Part shown: piece after piece, positions 38,669 to 47,320 of the stretch
Layout: every line of letters starts with the position of its first letter
Numbering within the stretch: position 1 is the first letter of the stretch
NCBI RefSeq assembly: GCF_004614165.1
Contig: NZ_SPVG01000245.1
Coordinates: forward strand, 1 to 64,000
Length of the DNA stretch: 64,000 nucleotides
From: Duganella callida
Lineage (GTDB): Bacteria; Pseudomonadota; Gammaproteobacteria; Burkholderiales; Burkholderiaceae_D
Direction: 5' to 3'
Translations under genes and position numbers: made by a program
Notes under the pieces: model-generated
Database searches by the model: none
What the model was told of the DNA's origin: nothing
What the model saw: the letters and a program-made list of their open reading frames with translations, nothing else

Positions 38669-40950
38669 AGCGCGACGCCTGCACCTTCGAACTGCCGCTG
38701 GGGCACGAACTTATCATCGACAACTTCGCTGGCGGTGGCGGCACTAGCACCGGCCTCGAAGCGGCGTTCGGTCGGCCGGTCGACATCGCCATCAACCACG
38801 ATCCCGAAGCGCTGGCGATGCATGCCATCAACCACCCGCACACGAAGCACCTGTGCGAGAGCGTATGGGACGTCGATCCAATCAAGGTAACCAACAACCA
38901 GCCGGTGGCGCTGGTCTGGCTGTCGCCGGACTGCAAACACTTTAGCAAGGCCAAGGGCGGCACGCCGGTCAACAAGAACATCCGTGGCCTCGCATGGGTA
39001 GGATTGCGCTGGGGCTACCTGACCAAGCCGCGCGCCATCCTGCTCGAAAATGTTGAAGAGTTTAGGACCTGGGGGCCGCTGAAGGTCGGCGCCGACGGCA
39101 ACATGTATCCCGATCCCGAATTCCGCGGGCGCCTGTTCGAGGCGTTCAAGGCAGCACTGTCGACCGGCATTCCGGCTGACCATCCCGATCTGGAAGAAAT
39201 CTGCGAAGTGCTGGGCGAGAGCGTGCCGCGCGAAGCCTTGGTGAAGGGCCTCGGCTATATTGTAGAGTTTCGCGAACTGCGCGCCTGTGACTACGGCACG
39301 CCAACGATCCGCAAACGTCTGTTCATGATCGCGCGCCGCGACGGACTGCCAATTCGGTGGCCGGAAGCTACAAATGGCGCGCCGACGTCGGCGGCCGTCA
39401 TCGCAGGCAAGTTAGCACCGTGGCGAACAGCCGCCGAGTGCATCGACTGGTCGATTCCTTGCCCATCGATCTTTGAGCGCAAGCGCCCGCTGGCCGAGGC
39501 CACGATGCGGCGCATCGCCAAGGGCATCATGCGCTACGTGGTGGAGTCGGCGTCGCCGTTCATCGTGGGGCAGGGTGGCCCGATCTACTCTGGCAAACCG
39601 GTGTCGGCGGAGCAGCCGTTCGGCACCCTAACCACAGAGAACCACCGCGCCGTGGTCGTGCCCAGCATCGTGCCGTTGACGCACCAAGGCGGCGAGCGGA
39701 ACGAATCCGTGCACGAGCCGTTCCGCACGATCACCGGCGCGCAGCGCGGGGAGAAGGCGCTGGCTACCGCCACCATGGTGCAAGTGGGCTACGGTGAACG
39801 CGCCGGCCAGGCGCCGCGCGCACTCGACGTCGAGAAGCCGCCCGGTACGGTGGTGAGCGCGAACAAGGCCGCATTGGTCACGGCATTTCTGAATGAGCAC
39901 GCCAATGCGCACAATCAGCGCGTGATGCCGGCGGACGAGCCGCTGCGCACCATCTGCGCCCAAGTGAAGGGCGGCCACTTTAGCGCCGTGTCCGCGACCC
40001 TGGTGGGCGTCGGCGGCCGCGCCGGTGAGAGCCGCCCGCGCGGCGCGAACGAGCCGGCTGCAACCATCACCGCAAAGGGAGATACCGCAGTCGTCACCGC
40101 CGAACTGGCGCCATTCGTCATGACCAATACGACCGGCCACCCTGGTGCTGAAGTCGACGCGCCGGTACCCACTATCACCGCAGCGGGCAACCAGGCGCTC
40201 GCGGTCGCGCACATTACCAAGTTCCGCACCGGCGCCACCGGGAGCGACATGGCCGAGCCTCTGCCGACGATCACCGCTGGTCCGAAGGAAAATCCGGCTG
40301 GGTGCGCGCACGCGATGGGCATCGTGACGGCAAACCTGATCCACATGGGGCACGGCGAGGGGCAGGCTGGCGGAAAGCGCTTCAGCCATGGTATTCGCGA
40401 TGTGGAGCAGCCGCTGAACACCGTGACCGCGAGCGGCGCCGCCGGCGGTATCGTGACCAGCAGCCTCGTGAAGCTGCGCGGCACCAGCACTACAGCTAGC
40501 ATGGACGAGTCCTTGCACACTATTGGCGCCGGCGGCCAGCACCACGCCGAGGTGCGCGCGTTTCTGTTGAAGTACTACGGCACCGACCAGGATCCGCGCC
40601 TGGAGGAGCCGCTGCACACGGTCACCACCAAGGACCGATACGGCCTCGTCACCATCCAGGGTGTGGACTACCAGATCGTCGACATCGGCCTGCGCATGCT
40701 GGAGCCGGCCGAGTTGTATCGCGCGCAGGGTTTCCCGGCCGACTATGTGATCCGCGAGATTCCTGACCCGGAGCTACTGTTCAAGGACGGCCACCAGGCC
40801 GACGGCGACCCGCTGCTGCTGCCGCGCGTGCCGCTGACGAAATCAGCCCAGGTACGCATGTGCGGAAACAGCGTTTGCCCGCCGTTGTCGGAAGCGCTGA
40901 TTCGCGCCAACTTCACGCACGAGCGTGAGATGGGCTTGGTGGCGGCGTGA
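38665..40950 (+). CDS. Cytosine-C5 DNA methyltransferase with repeat-expanded target-recognition region
   Basis: A 761-residue protein. Motif I IDNFAGGGGTSTGLEAAF; motif IV SPDCKHFSKAKGG (the catalytic Cys follows PD rather than the usual PC); motif VI LLENVEEF; motif VIII TIRKRLFMIARR; motif X GNSVCPPLSEALIRAN. All are in order, so it should be active. Between VIII and X lie about 360 residues built from ten copies of a unit beginning (E/D)-x-P-x-x-T-(I/V)-(T/S). Usual phage C5 enzymes are 300-450 residues. It probably protects phage DNA from host restriction. Confidence 0.9.
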   Translation: MKRDACTFELPLGHELIIDNFAGGGGTSTGLEAAFGRPVDIAINHDPEALAMHAINHPHTKHLCESVWDVDPIKVTNNQPVALVWLSPDCKHFSKAKGGTPVNKNIRGLAWVGLRWGYLTKPRAILLENVEEFRTWGPLKVGADGNMYPDPEFRGRLFEAFKAALSTGIPADHPDLEEICEVLGESVPREALVKGLGYIVEFRELRACDYGTPTIRKRLFMIARRDGLPIRWPEATNGAPTSAAVIAGKLAPWRTAAECIDWSIPCPSIFERKRPLAEATMRRIAKGIMRYVVESASPFIVGQGGPIYSGKPVSAEQPFGTLTTENHRAVVVPSIVPLTHQGGERNESVHEPFRTITGAQRGEKALATATMVQVGYGERAGQAPRALDVEKPPGTVVSANKAALVTAFLNEHANAHNQRVMPADEPLRTICAQVKGGHFSAVSATLVGVGGRAGESRPRGANEPAATITAKGDTAVVTAELAPFVMTNTTGHPGAEVDAPVPTITAAGNQALAVAHITKFRTGATGSDMAEPLPTITAGPKENPAGCAHAMGIVTANLIHMGHGEGQAGGKRFSHGIRDVEQPLNTVTASGAAGGIVTSSLVKLRGTSTTASMDESLHTIGAGGQHHAEVRAFLLKYYGTDQDPRLEEPLHTVTTKDRYGLVTIQGVDYQIVDIGLRMLEPAELYRAQGFPADYVIREIPDPELLFKDGHQADGDPLLLPRVPLTKSAQVRMCGNSVCPPLSEALIRANFTHEREMGLVAA
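39610..40701 (+). repeat. Ten degenerate ~30-50-residue repeats inside the methyltransferase
   Basis: Unit openings in order: EQPFGTLTT, HEPFRTITG, EKPPGTVVS, DEPLRTICA, NEPAATITA, DAPVPTITA, AEPLPTITA, EQPLNTVTA, DESLHTIGA, EEPLHTVTT. Each is followed by a short hydrophobic strand such as AVVTAEL. They cover residues about 316-679. Confidence 0.85.
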
Positions 40951-40958
40951 GAAATCGC

Positions 40959-41159
40959 CTATTTCTTCGCATCGATGCGCTGCTTTGCTTCTTGGGCAGC
41001 CTCCATCAGCGCGAGCTCGTATCCGGGAATCGGGCGATCACACATCTCTGTGTAATCGAGTCCGTCGACGGTAAAAGACCAGCGCCAATTACCCTTTGAA
41101 TCAACGGAAACGGAAATTTCCACGCGATGGCCTTTATATTGAAAAGCGTTATCGGACAT
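40959..41159 (-). CDS. Small phage protein on the opposite strand
   Basis: A 66-residue protein (MSDNAFQYKGHRVEISVSVD, NWRWSFTVDGLDYTEMCDRP) with strand-strand-helix composition. Like the genes at 36397 and 42275, it is a short minus-strand gene within the rightward operon, 9 nt from the methyltransferase stop. Confidence 0.65.
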   Translation of the reverse strand: MSDNAFQYKGHRVEISVSVDSKGNWRWSFTVDGLDYTEMCDRPIPGYELALMEAAQEAKQRIDAKK

Positions 41160-41190
41160 TAAAAATCCAATCACAAAGAGGCAGCATAGC

Positions 41191-41628
41191 ATGATCTACG
41201 ATCTAAGCCGCGCGGAGCGCCAGCACCGCGCCATCAGCAATGAAAAGCCCGCACCCAACCTGGTGCCAAAGCGCTGCACCTGCGGCAAGGCGGCGCCGGC
41301 CAAGGTACTGGTCCAGCACGGCAAATGCCACGCCTGCCAGCTGGCCGACCGCGTCGCCACGCTCGAACCCGGCGACGCCGACCTGCTGCTGTTCATGCTC
41401 GGCGCCACGCCGCACTGGCCGCGCGTGCGCTGGGGCTACCGCAACCACTACCTGGTCAACCGCCGCGATCGCGCTGCTATGGAGCGCCTGGTGGCGGCCG
41501 GCTTCGCGCGCGCCGGCGCCGTGCTGCTCCAACTGCAATACTTCCACGCGACGGAGGTCGGCTGCCGGCTGGCCGGCCTGGATGCGAAGCGCACGCGGGT
41601 GGCACTGTCGCTGGGAGCGCGGCCATGA
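41191..41628 (+). CDS. Phage protein with zinc-ribbon N-terminus
   Basis: A 145-residue protein with a four-Cys site (KRCTCGKAAP, GKCHACQLAD) and a helical remainder (LLLFMLGATPHWPRVRWGYR). Coupled to the next gene by ATGA. Function unknown. Confidence 0.7.
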   Translation: MIYDLSRAERQHRAISNEKPAPNLVPKRCTCGKAAPAKVLVQHGKCHACQLADRVATLEPGDADLLLFMLGATPHWPRVRWGYRNHYLVNRRDRAAMERLVAAGFARAGAVLLQLQYFHATEVGCRLAGLDAKRTRVALSLGARP

Positions 41629-42230
41629 CGCGCGATGCACTCGAACTCACCGGTGCCGAAATCGACACCCTGATAGCGCTGATCGAGCGCGGCCCATTAC
41701 AGCACGGCGAGGAGCCGAGCAAATCCGGCCGCGACAGTCTGATTCAGCGCGGCCTGGCCGTGTCCATCGTCCACAAGCTTGAAGATGGCTGGACCGCAGC
41801 CACGCTTGCTGGCGTGAAGGCGGCTACCAACTGGATTGGTTACAGCACGGACGAAATGGGCCGCGCACTCAGGGCGCAGGGCGCCTCAAAAAATAAAGGA
41901 AAGTGGCAGGTCGGCTTTCCTCTGATTCGCCTTGGGCTATCTCGCAGCAACGCTATTGCCATCGTTGAGGGAATGGGGTGGCCGACGCCGCCAAGTTCCT
42001 CGTGCTGGATGTGCCCCAACCACCACATGCGGGAGTGGCGCGAGATTAAAAACGACCCGCGTGATTGGCCGAAAGTCGTGCAGTTTGATCGGGAGTTGCG
42101 CCGCTTGGATGCCCACGCTTGGCTGACAGACCAGCCCGTCCCTATTGACCAGGTGGACTTCAGTGATGCTCAAGAAGTGCTGTTTGGCCGAGAGGCTGGC
42201 TCTTGCGAGAGCGGGATGTGCTTTCTATGA
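41625..42230 (+). CDS. Chimeric protein: small N-terminal domain joined to C-terminal part of a PAPS-reductase-like protein
   Basis: A 201-residue protein. Residues 1-65 form a small helix-turn-helix-like unit found as a separate phage protein. From about residue 70 (WIGYSTDEMGRALRAQG, FPLIRLGLSRSNAIAIVEGM, PPSSSCWMCPNHHMREWREI, VPIDQVDF) it matches the C-terminal region of phage PAPS-reductase/PP-loop proteins. The PP-loop (SGGxxS) catalytic half is missing. It is probably a deletion fusion without the original enzyme activity. The family assignment of the C-terminal part is from memory of its CWMCPN block. Confidence 0.65.
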   Translation: MTRDALELTGAEIDTLIALIERGPLQHGEEPSKSGRDSLIQRGLAVSIVHKLEDGWTAATLAGVKAATNWIGYSTDEMGRALRAQGASKNKGKWQVGFPLIRLGLSRSNAIAIVEGMGWPTPPSSSCWMCPNHHMREWREIKNDPRDWPKVVQFDRELRRLDAHAWLTDQPVPIDQVDFSDAQEVLFGREAGSCESGMCFL

Positions 42231-42274
42231 TGCGCCGCACACCCCTCAAGCTCGACGAGACCTCAATGGTTGTG

Positions 42275-42535
42275 CTATCGGCGCAAGGCGTCAATCAACT
42301 GCTTAGCCTCGCTGAGCAGAAGCCCGATGCATTCGTCGCCGCTAGGGAAGCTGCGGCCGCCGGTCGTAAGCACCTGCATCCGCGGATCAACCCAGGCGCT
42401 CGGATCTTCCGCTGGTTCGAGCTCAGCTTCCGCCACGGCGGTATATCTCGATGGGTGACCGACCTTGCTCGAAATGTGGCTGCATCGGATGGTGATTTCC
42501 CAGCCCCGGTAGTTCTCCTGAACAGTGTAAGACAT
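42275..42535 (-). CDS. Small phage protein on the opposite strand
   Basis: An 86-residue protein (MSYTVQENYRGWEITIRCSH..., SAWVDPRMQVLTTGG, LLLSEAKQLIDALRR) with a convincing beta-strand/helix pattern. The plus-strand frame over the same bases is less protein-like and is not called. The gene sits antisense between the chimera and ninG. Confidence 0.6.
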   Translation of the reverse strand: MSYTVQENYRGWEITIRCSHISSKVGHPSRYTAVAEAELEPAEDPSAWVDPRMQVLTTGGRSFPSGDECIGLLLSEAKQLIDALRR

Positions 42536-42624
42536 GCCACGCCCTCGCAAGTAGTTGTAAATATTATCACGCAACACATCATTTTTGTTGATAGCTTTTT
42601 GCTATGGAATAAAGGCGTGGCGCA

Positions 42625-43308
42625 ATGAAACGGTCCCGAATGCCACCGCGCAAGGCGTTAATGAAGGTGAATGGATTCAATCGCCTCGAGCGAGTCGAAG
42701 GCCGCGAGGTCAACAAGATCGTCGCGCGCGAGAAGAAGCACAAGTGCGCCGTGCGCACTTGCCGCGCCGAATTCGTGCGGCCGGCGCCGTTTGTCACCTG
42801 GTGCTCACCAGAGTGCGGCGCGGTGCTGGCCATGGCAAAGCTGGCAAAGCAGAAACAGGCTCAGGCCGCCGCCGAGCGCAAGGACCGCCAGCAGAAGCTG
42901 GCCAAGTTTAAGCGCAAGGCCGACCACGTGGCCGACTGCCAGACGGCATTTAACGCCTGGGTGCGGTTCCGTGACCGGAACGAACCTTGCATCTGCTGCG
43001 GACGCTGGCCGTCCAGCCAGTCGCTCACGGGCGGCGAATGGGACGCCGGCCACTACCTCTCACGCGGCAGCCACCCGCACCTGCGCTTCGACGTGCGCAA
43101 CGTCTTCAAGCAGATGAAGGGCTGCAACAGGCCCGGGGGCACCACGGCGGCGTCGTTCCGCGCCGGCGTCGTCGCGCGCATAGGCCTGGCCGCCGTTGAG
43201 GCGCTGGAAGCCGACCACGAGCCTCGCCACTATACGGTCGACCAGCTGATCGCCATGACCGCGCACTACAAGCAAGAACTGAAAAAACTGAAAGCGGCCG
43301 CCGCGTGA
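42625..43308 (+). CDS. ninG: NinG (Rap)-like recombination nuclease
   Basis: A 227-residue protein: N-terminal zinc knuckle (CAVRTCRAEF, WCSPECG), a charged coiled coil (KQKQAQAAAERKDRQQKLAK), and the NinG core (CQTAFNAWVRFRDRNEPCIC, EWDAGHYLSRGSHPHLRFD, CNRPGG). Lambda NinG/Rap is a Holliday-junction/branch nuclease that aids phage recombination. Full length. Precedes the helicase-methyltransferase gene. Confidence 0.9.
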   Translation: MKRSRMPPRKALMKVNGFNRLERVEGREVNKIVAREKKHKCAVRTCRAEFVRPAPFVTWCSPECGAVLAMAKLAKQKQAQAAAERKDRQQKLAKFKRKADHVADCQTAFNAWVRFRDRNEPCICCGRWPSSQSLTGGEWDAGHYLSRGSHPHLRFDVRNVFKQMKGCNRPGGTTAASFRAGVVARIGLAAVEALEADHEPRHYTVDQLIAMTAHYKQELKKLKAAAA

Positions 43309-43339
43309 CGGCCGTCCAAAACTATGCAATGGAGAATCT

Positions 43340-45982
43340 ATGAGCGCATTTAGCCTCGAAGAACAGCAGAGCCTGGTGGCCGCGCAGTACCACGAATTCC
43401 TTCGCGAGAAGATCAAGTTGGCGCCGCGCTGCGGCTTCGACGTGCCGCTGTACCAGATCAACCCACATCTCAAGCCACATACCCGTGACATCGCGCGCTG
43501 GGCACTCTCCGGTGGGCAGCGCGCCATCTTTGCATCGTTCGGCCTGCACAAGACCGCAACCAACCTGGAAGTGATGCGCCTGATCGGCGCCAACCGGCCG
43601 GGCTTGCGCCGCCTGATCATCATGCCGCTGGGCGTGCGCCAGGAGTTCGCGCGCGAGGTGCGCCAGCGCTTTACCGGCGAGTACGCCGTCGAGCTGAAAT
43701 TCATTAAGACTTCGGCCGAGGTCGACCGCGACGACGTGATCTACGTGACCAACTACGAGCCGGTGCGCGACGGTAAGATCGATCCATCGCTGTTCGGCGC
43801 CGTGGCGCTGGACGAGGCGGCCGTGCTGCGCAGCTACGGCAGCAAAACCTTTCAGGAGTTCTTGGACATCTTCGCGCACGCCGAATTCAAGTTCGTGTAC
43901 ACGGCGACGCCGAGCCCGAACCGCCTGAAGGAGCTGATCCACTACGCCGGCTTCCTGGGCGTCATGGACACCGGCCAGGCGCTGACCCGCTTCTTCCAGC
44001 GCGACAGCGAGAAGGCCGGCAACCTGACGCTTTACCCCCACAAGGAACGGGAGTTCTGGCTCTGGGTGGCCAGCTGGGCACTGTACCTGCAAAAGCCCAG
44101 CGACCTGGGGCACTCGGACGAGGGCTACGTGCTGCCGCCGCTGAACCTGCAGGTGCACGAGTTACCAAGCAACTATCAGGCCGCCGGTAACGAGAAGAAC
44201 GGCCAGGGTCTTCTGATCCCCAATGTCGCCATGGGCCTGTCGGCGGCGGCCGGCGAGAAGCGCGAAAGCCTGGCTGACCGCGTCGCTAAGGTGGTCCAGT
44301 TGCTGCGCGCGCGGCCGGCCGGCGCCCAGGCCATCGTCTGGTGCGACCTGAACGACGAGCAGCGGGCGCTGGAGCGCGCGATTGCCGCGGAAGGCTGGAG
44401 CGTTGCGTCGCTGGACGGGAGCCAAGATCAAGATCTGCGTGAGGAGCTGATGGACGACTGGCGCGAGCGGCGCCGCGACATCTTCCTGTCCAAGCCGGTG
44501 ATGTACGGCGCCGGCCCGAACCTGCAGCAGTGCCAGCTGATGATCTTCGCCGGCATCGGCTTCAAGTTTGCGGACTTCATCCAGGCCGTGCACCGGATCC
44601 TGAGGTTCGGCCAGCAGGGCACCTGCAGCGTGCACCTGATTCACACCGAGGTCGAGCGCGCGGTGCTGGCGACGCTGATGGAGAAGTGGCGCCTGCACGA
44701 CGACTCGGTCGCCACCATGGGTGAGATCATCCGCACCTACGGCCTGGACCAGCTGCAGATGCAGGATACGCTGGCCAGGACCATCGGTGTCGAGCGCCAG
44801 GTGGCCGAGGGTGAGCACTTCCGCGTCGCGAACAACGACTGCGTGCTGGAGGCGCTGCAGCAGCCGGACAACTCGATGGGCATGATCCTGACGTCGATTC
44901 CATTCGGAAACCAATATGAGTACTCGCCGAGCTATAACGACTTCGGTCACACCGTCGACAATGATCAATTCTGGCGCCAGATGGACTTCCTGACGCCGCA
45001 GCTGCTGCGCATCTTGCAGCCGGGCCGCATCTATGCCTGCCACGTGAAGGACCGGATCCTGTTCGGCAACGTGACCGGCGCCGGCGTGCCGACCGTCAGC
45101 CCGTTTCACGCCGAGGCGATCTTCCACGCGCGCCGGCATGGCTTCGACTACATGGGCATGATCACCATTGTCACCGACGTGGTGCGCGAGAACAACCAGA
45201 CCTACCGCCTGGGCTACTCCGAAGTGTGCAAGGACGGCACGAAGATGGGTGTGGGCATGCCCGAATACGTGCTGCTGTTCCACAAGCCGCAGACCGACCG
45301 CAGCAAGAGCTATGCCGACACGCCGGCGACCAAGGCGAAGCCGCTGTGCATGGACGAGCAGGGTGCGGCCGTGCCGTTCGATCGGAAACTCCCACCGATC
45401 CCTGGTACCGGCTACAGCGTCGCGCGCTGGCAGGTGGACGCGCACGCCTTCTGGCGCTCAAGCGGCGACCGCCTGGTCGGCGCTGCGGAGATGGCCAGCT
45501 ACGGCCCGGGCAAGCTGGCGAAGTACTTCACCGAGTCCTCGCTGCAGAACGTCTACGACTACGAGTTCCACGTCGCCGTCGGCGAGCGCATGTTGGCCGA
45601 GAAGACCCTACCGGCCACTTTCATGAGCTTGGCGCCCGGCAGCCACGATCCGATGGTCTGGCACGACATCGTGCGCATGAAGACGCTGAATGGTGATCAG
45701 TCGGCGCGCGCCGTTGAGAACCATGTGTGCCCATTCCAGATTGACATCGTGGACCGCCTGATCAACCGCTACACCAACCCCGGCGAGACGGTCTACGACC
45801 CGTTCCACGGCCTAGGCACGGTCGGCGTGCGGGCGGTCAAGCTCGGCCGCCGCGGCGCCGGCTCGGAACTGAACACCAGCTATTTCCGCGACCAGGTGCA
45901 CTACCTGCAGCTAGCGGAGCGCGAGGTGAGCATGCCGACGCTGTTCGATCTGGCCGCGCTGGATGTGGAGAACGAAAAATGA
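43340..45982 (+). CDS. SNF2-like helicase fused to N4/N6 DNA methyltransferase
   Basis: An 880-residue protein. Residues 1-480 are a superfamily-2 helicase: degenerate Walker A FGLHKT, DEAA box, VYTATPSPN, and a SNF2 motif VI (IQAVHRILRFGQQG). Residues about 500-880 are a beta-class amino-methyltransferase: motif IV ILTSIPFGNQY (TSIPF in place of TSPPY) and, near the C-terminus, DPFHGLGTVGVRA with GAGSELNTSYF for AdoMet binding. Fusions like this occur in phages and may couple DNA translocation to methylation. Overlaps the next gene by 4 nt. Confidence 0.85.
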   Translation: MSAFSLEEQQSLVAAQYHEFLREKIKLAPRCGFDVPLYQINPHLKPHTRDIARWALSGGQRAIFASFGLHKTATNLEVMRLIGANRPGLRRLIIMPLGVRQEFAREVRQRFTGEYAVELKFIKTSAEVDRDDVIYVTNYEPVRDGKIDPSLFGAVALDEAAVLRSYGSKTFQEFLDIFAHAEFKFVYTATPSPNRLKELIHYAGFLGVMDTGQALTRFFQRDSEKAGNLTLYPHKEREFWLWVASWALYLQKPSDLGHSDEGYVLPPLNLQVHELPSNYQAAGNEKNGQGLLIPNVAMGLSAAAGEKRESLADRVAKVVQLLRARPAGAQAIVWCDLNDEQRALERAIAAEGWSVASLDGSQDQDLREELMDDWRERRRDIFLSKPVMYGAGPNLQQCQLMIFAGIGFKFADFIQAVHRILRFGQQGTCSVHLIHTEVERAVLATLMEKWRLHDDSVATMGEIIRTYGLDQLQMQDTLARTIGVERQVAEGEHFRVANNDCVLEALQQPDNSMGMILTSIPFGNQYEYSPSYNDFGHTVDNDQFWRQMDFLTPQLLRILQPGRIYACHVKDRILFGNVTGAGVPTVSPFHAEAIFHARRHGFDYMGMITIVTDVVRENNQTYRLGYSEVCKDGTKMGVGMPEYVLLFHKPQTDRSKSYADTPATKAKPLCMDEQGAAVPFDRKLPPIPGTGYSVARWQVDAHAFWRSSGDRLVGAAEMASYGPGKLAKYFTESSLQNVYDYEFHVAVGERMLAEKTLPATFMSLAPGSHDPMVWHDIVRMKTLNGDQSARAVENHVCPFQIDIVDRLINRYTNPGETVYDPFHGLGTVGVRAVKLGRRGAGSELNTSYFRDQVHYLQLAEREVSMPTLFDLAALDVENEK

Positions 45983-46395
45983 ATATTAAAAATTCATTAA
46001 CTGCTTACCGCATCACCCAGATCACTGCGGCGCTGACCGAGCGCGCCCAGACGGTAGACGACATCGCACTGGAGATTGGATTGTGTCGCGCGCACCTGGC
46101 GCGCTATTTGGCTGAGCTGCATGCTGCCGGTGCGATCTACATCGCCTCGTGGGCAGTACGGCAGCAGGGCCGCGCAACGCGCCTCCCGGTCTACCGGCTG
46201 GGCGCGCGTCCAGATGCGCAACGGCCAGCCAATCTCACACAGCGGGAACGCCAGGCCGCGCACAAGGCGCGCATCTACGCTGACCCAGAGCGCCACGACA
46301 GGTACAAGGCGCTCGGCCGCGCGCGCAAGCTGCGGGTGAAGCGCGATCCGCTGGTCGTGGCGATGTTCGGCGCCGCCGGGGGCGCGCATGCGTGA
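45979..46395 (+). CDS. Winged-helix DNA-binding phage protein
   Basis: A 138-residue protein. Residues about 10-70 are a winged helix (ALTERAQTVDDIALEIGLCR, HLARYLAELHAAGAIYIASW). The tail is very basic (KLRVKRDPL). Positioned immediately before the replication initiator. Likely a regulator or an origin-binding accessory protein. Confidence 0.75.
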   Translation: MNIKNSLTAYRITQITAALTERAQTVDDIALEIGLCRAHLARYLAELHAAGAIYIASWAVRQQGRATRLPVYRLGARPDAQRPANLTQRERQAAHKARIYADPERHDRYKALGRARKLRVKRDPLVVAMFGAAGGAHA

Positions 46396-47320
46396 TTATT
46401 CGAAGGTTGGCCCGCAATTTTGGAATGGTCGCACGGGCAAGGCATTGAAGGCAAAGGGCAGCGAGGCGGTCATCGTCGGCATGTATCTGATGACCTGCCA
46501 GCACGCCAATATGCTCGGCCTGTACTACCTGAACAAAGCTTACATCGCCGTCGATACCGGCCTTGGCTTGGAAGGGGCTAGTAAGGGGCTCCAATGGGCC
46601 TGTGAAGTAGGGTTTTGCAGTTACGACGAGGCCAGCGAGGTCGTGTGGGTAACCGAAATGGCGCTGTACCAGATTGGCGAGCAGCTGGAGCTCAAGGACA
46701 ACCGCTGCAAGGGTGTCCAGCGCGAGTACGATTCAGTGCCGGAAAACCCTTTCCTTTCAGCGTTTTACGAGCGCTACGCGAAGGTTTTTCACATGACAAA
46801 TCGCCGCGTTCCTGAGGTTGAAAGCACAAGCCCCTTGCAAGCCCCTTCGAAGCCCCTACCAAGCCAAGAACAAGAACAGGAACAAGAACAGGAGAAAAAC
46901 AACACGTCGGCGAAAACCGCCGCCGCGGCGCCGCTCACCTCGGAATGTCGCGAGGACGGATCGACCGAGCGTCGGCAGAAACGCCGCGGCACGCCAGAGG
47001 ATGAAACCTGCGCACGCTGGCTCTTCGGCCGCATCCTGGCGAGCAACCCGGAGCACAAGCCGCCGAATTTCTCCACCTGGGCGGACGAGGTGCGGCTGAT
47101 GCGCGAGCGGGATGGGCGCACACACCGGGCTATCTGCGAGCTGTTCGACTGGGCGCAGGGCGACAGCTTCTGGCGCGCCAACGTCCTCTCGCCGGCCAAG
47201 CTGCGCGAGAAGTGGGACCAACTGACGATCAAACGCGGCACGCCGCAGAAAGGACAAAAACATGACAACTTCGCCACGCAAGATTACCGCGCAGGTGTTG
47301 CTCCCGATGGCTCGTTCTGA
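46388..47320 (+). CDS. Phage replication initiator, O/DnaT-like
   Basis: A 310-residue protein. The N-terminal ~130 residues (YSKVGPQFWNGRTGKALKAK, VVWVTEMALYQIGEQLEL) form a DNA-binding domain. A Gln/Glu repeat linker (SQEQEQEQEQEQEK) follows. The C-terminal unit (WADEVRLMRERDGRTHRAIC, FWRANVLSPAKLREKWDQL) is the usual helicase-loader interaction end of phage replication proteins. The helicase loader gene overlaps it by 59 nt. An origin may lie within the linker-coding A-rich stretch, as in lambda O. Confidence 0.82.
   Translation: MRDYSKVGPQFWNGRTGKALKAKGSEAVIVGMYLMTCQHANMLGLYYLNKAYIAVDTGLGLEGASKGLQWACEVGFCSYDEASEVVWVTEMALYQIGEQLELKDNRCKGVQREYDSVPENPFLSAFYERYAKVFHMTNRRVPEVESTSPLQAPSKPLPSQEQEQEQEQEKNNTSAKTAAAAPLTSECREDGSTERRQKRRGTPEDETCARWLFGRILASNPEHKPPNFSTWADEVRLMRERDGRTHRAICELFDWAQGDSFWRANVLSPAKLREKWDQLTIKRGTPQKGQKHDNFATQDYRAGVAPDGSF

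Noticed and set aside
42203..42628. Plus-strand frame of 141 codons opposite the gene at 42275
   Set aside because: Its start (MMRRTPLK) recalls NinG N-termini and it could be a relic, but the rest is less protein-like than the minus-strand frame; not called.
44162..45445. 427-codon minus-strand frame over the helicase-methyltransferase
   Set aside because: Shadow of a gene with clear helicase and methyltransferase motifs.
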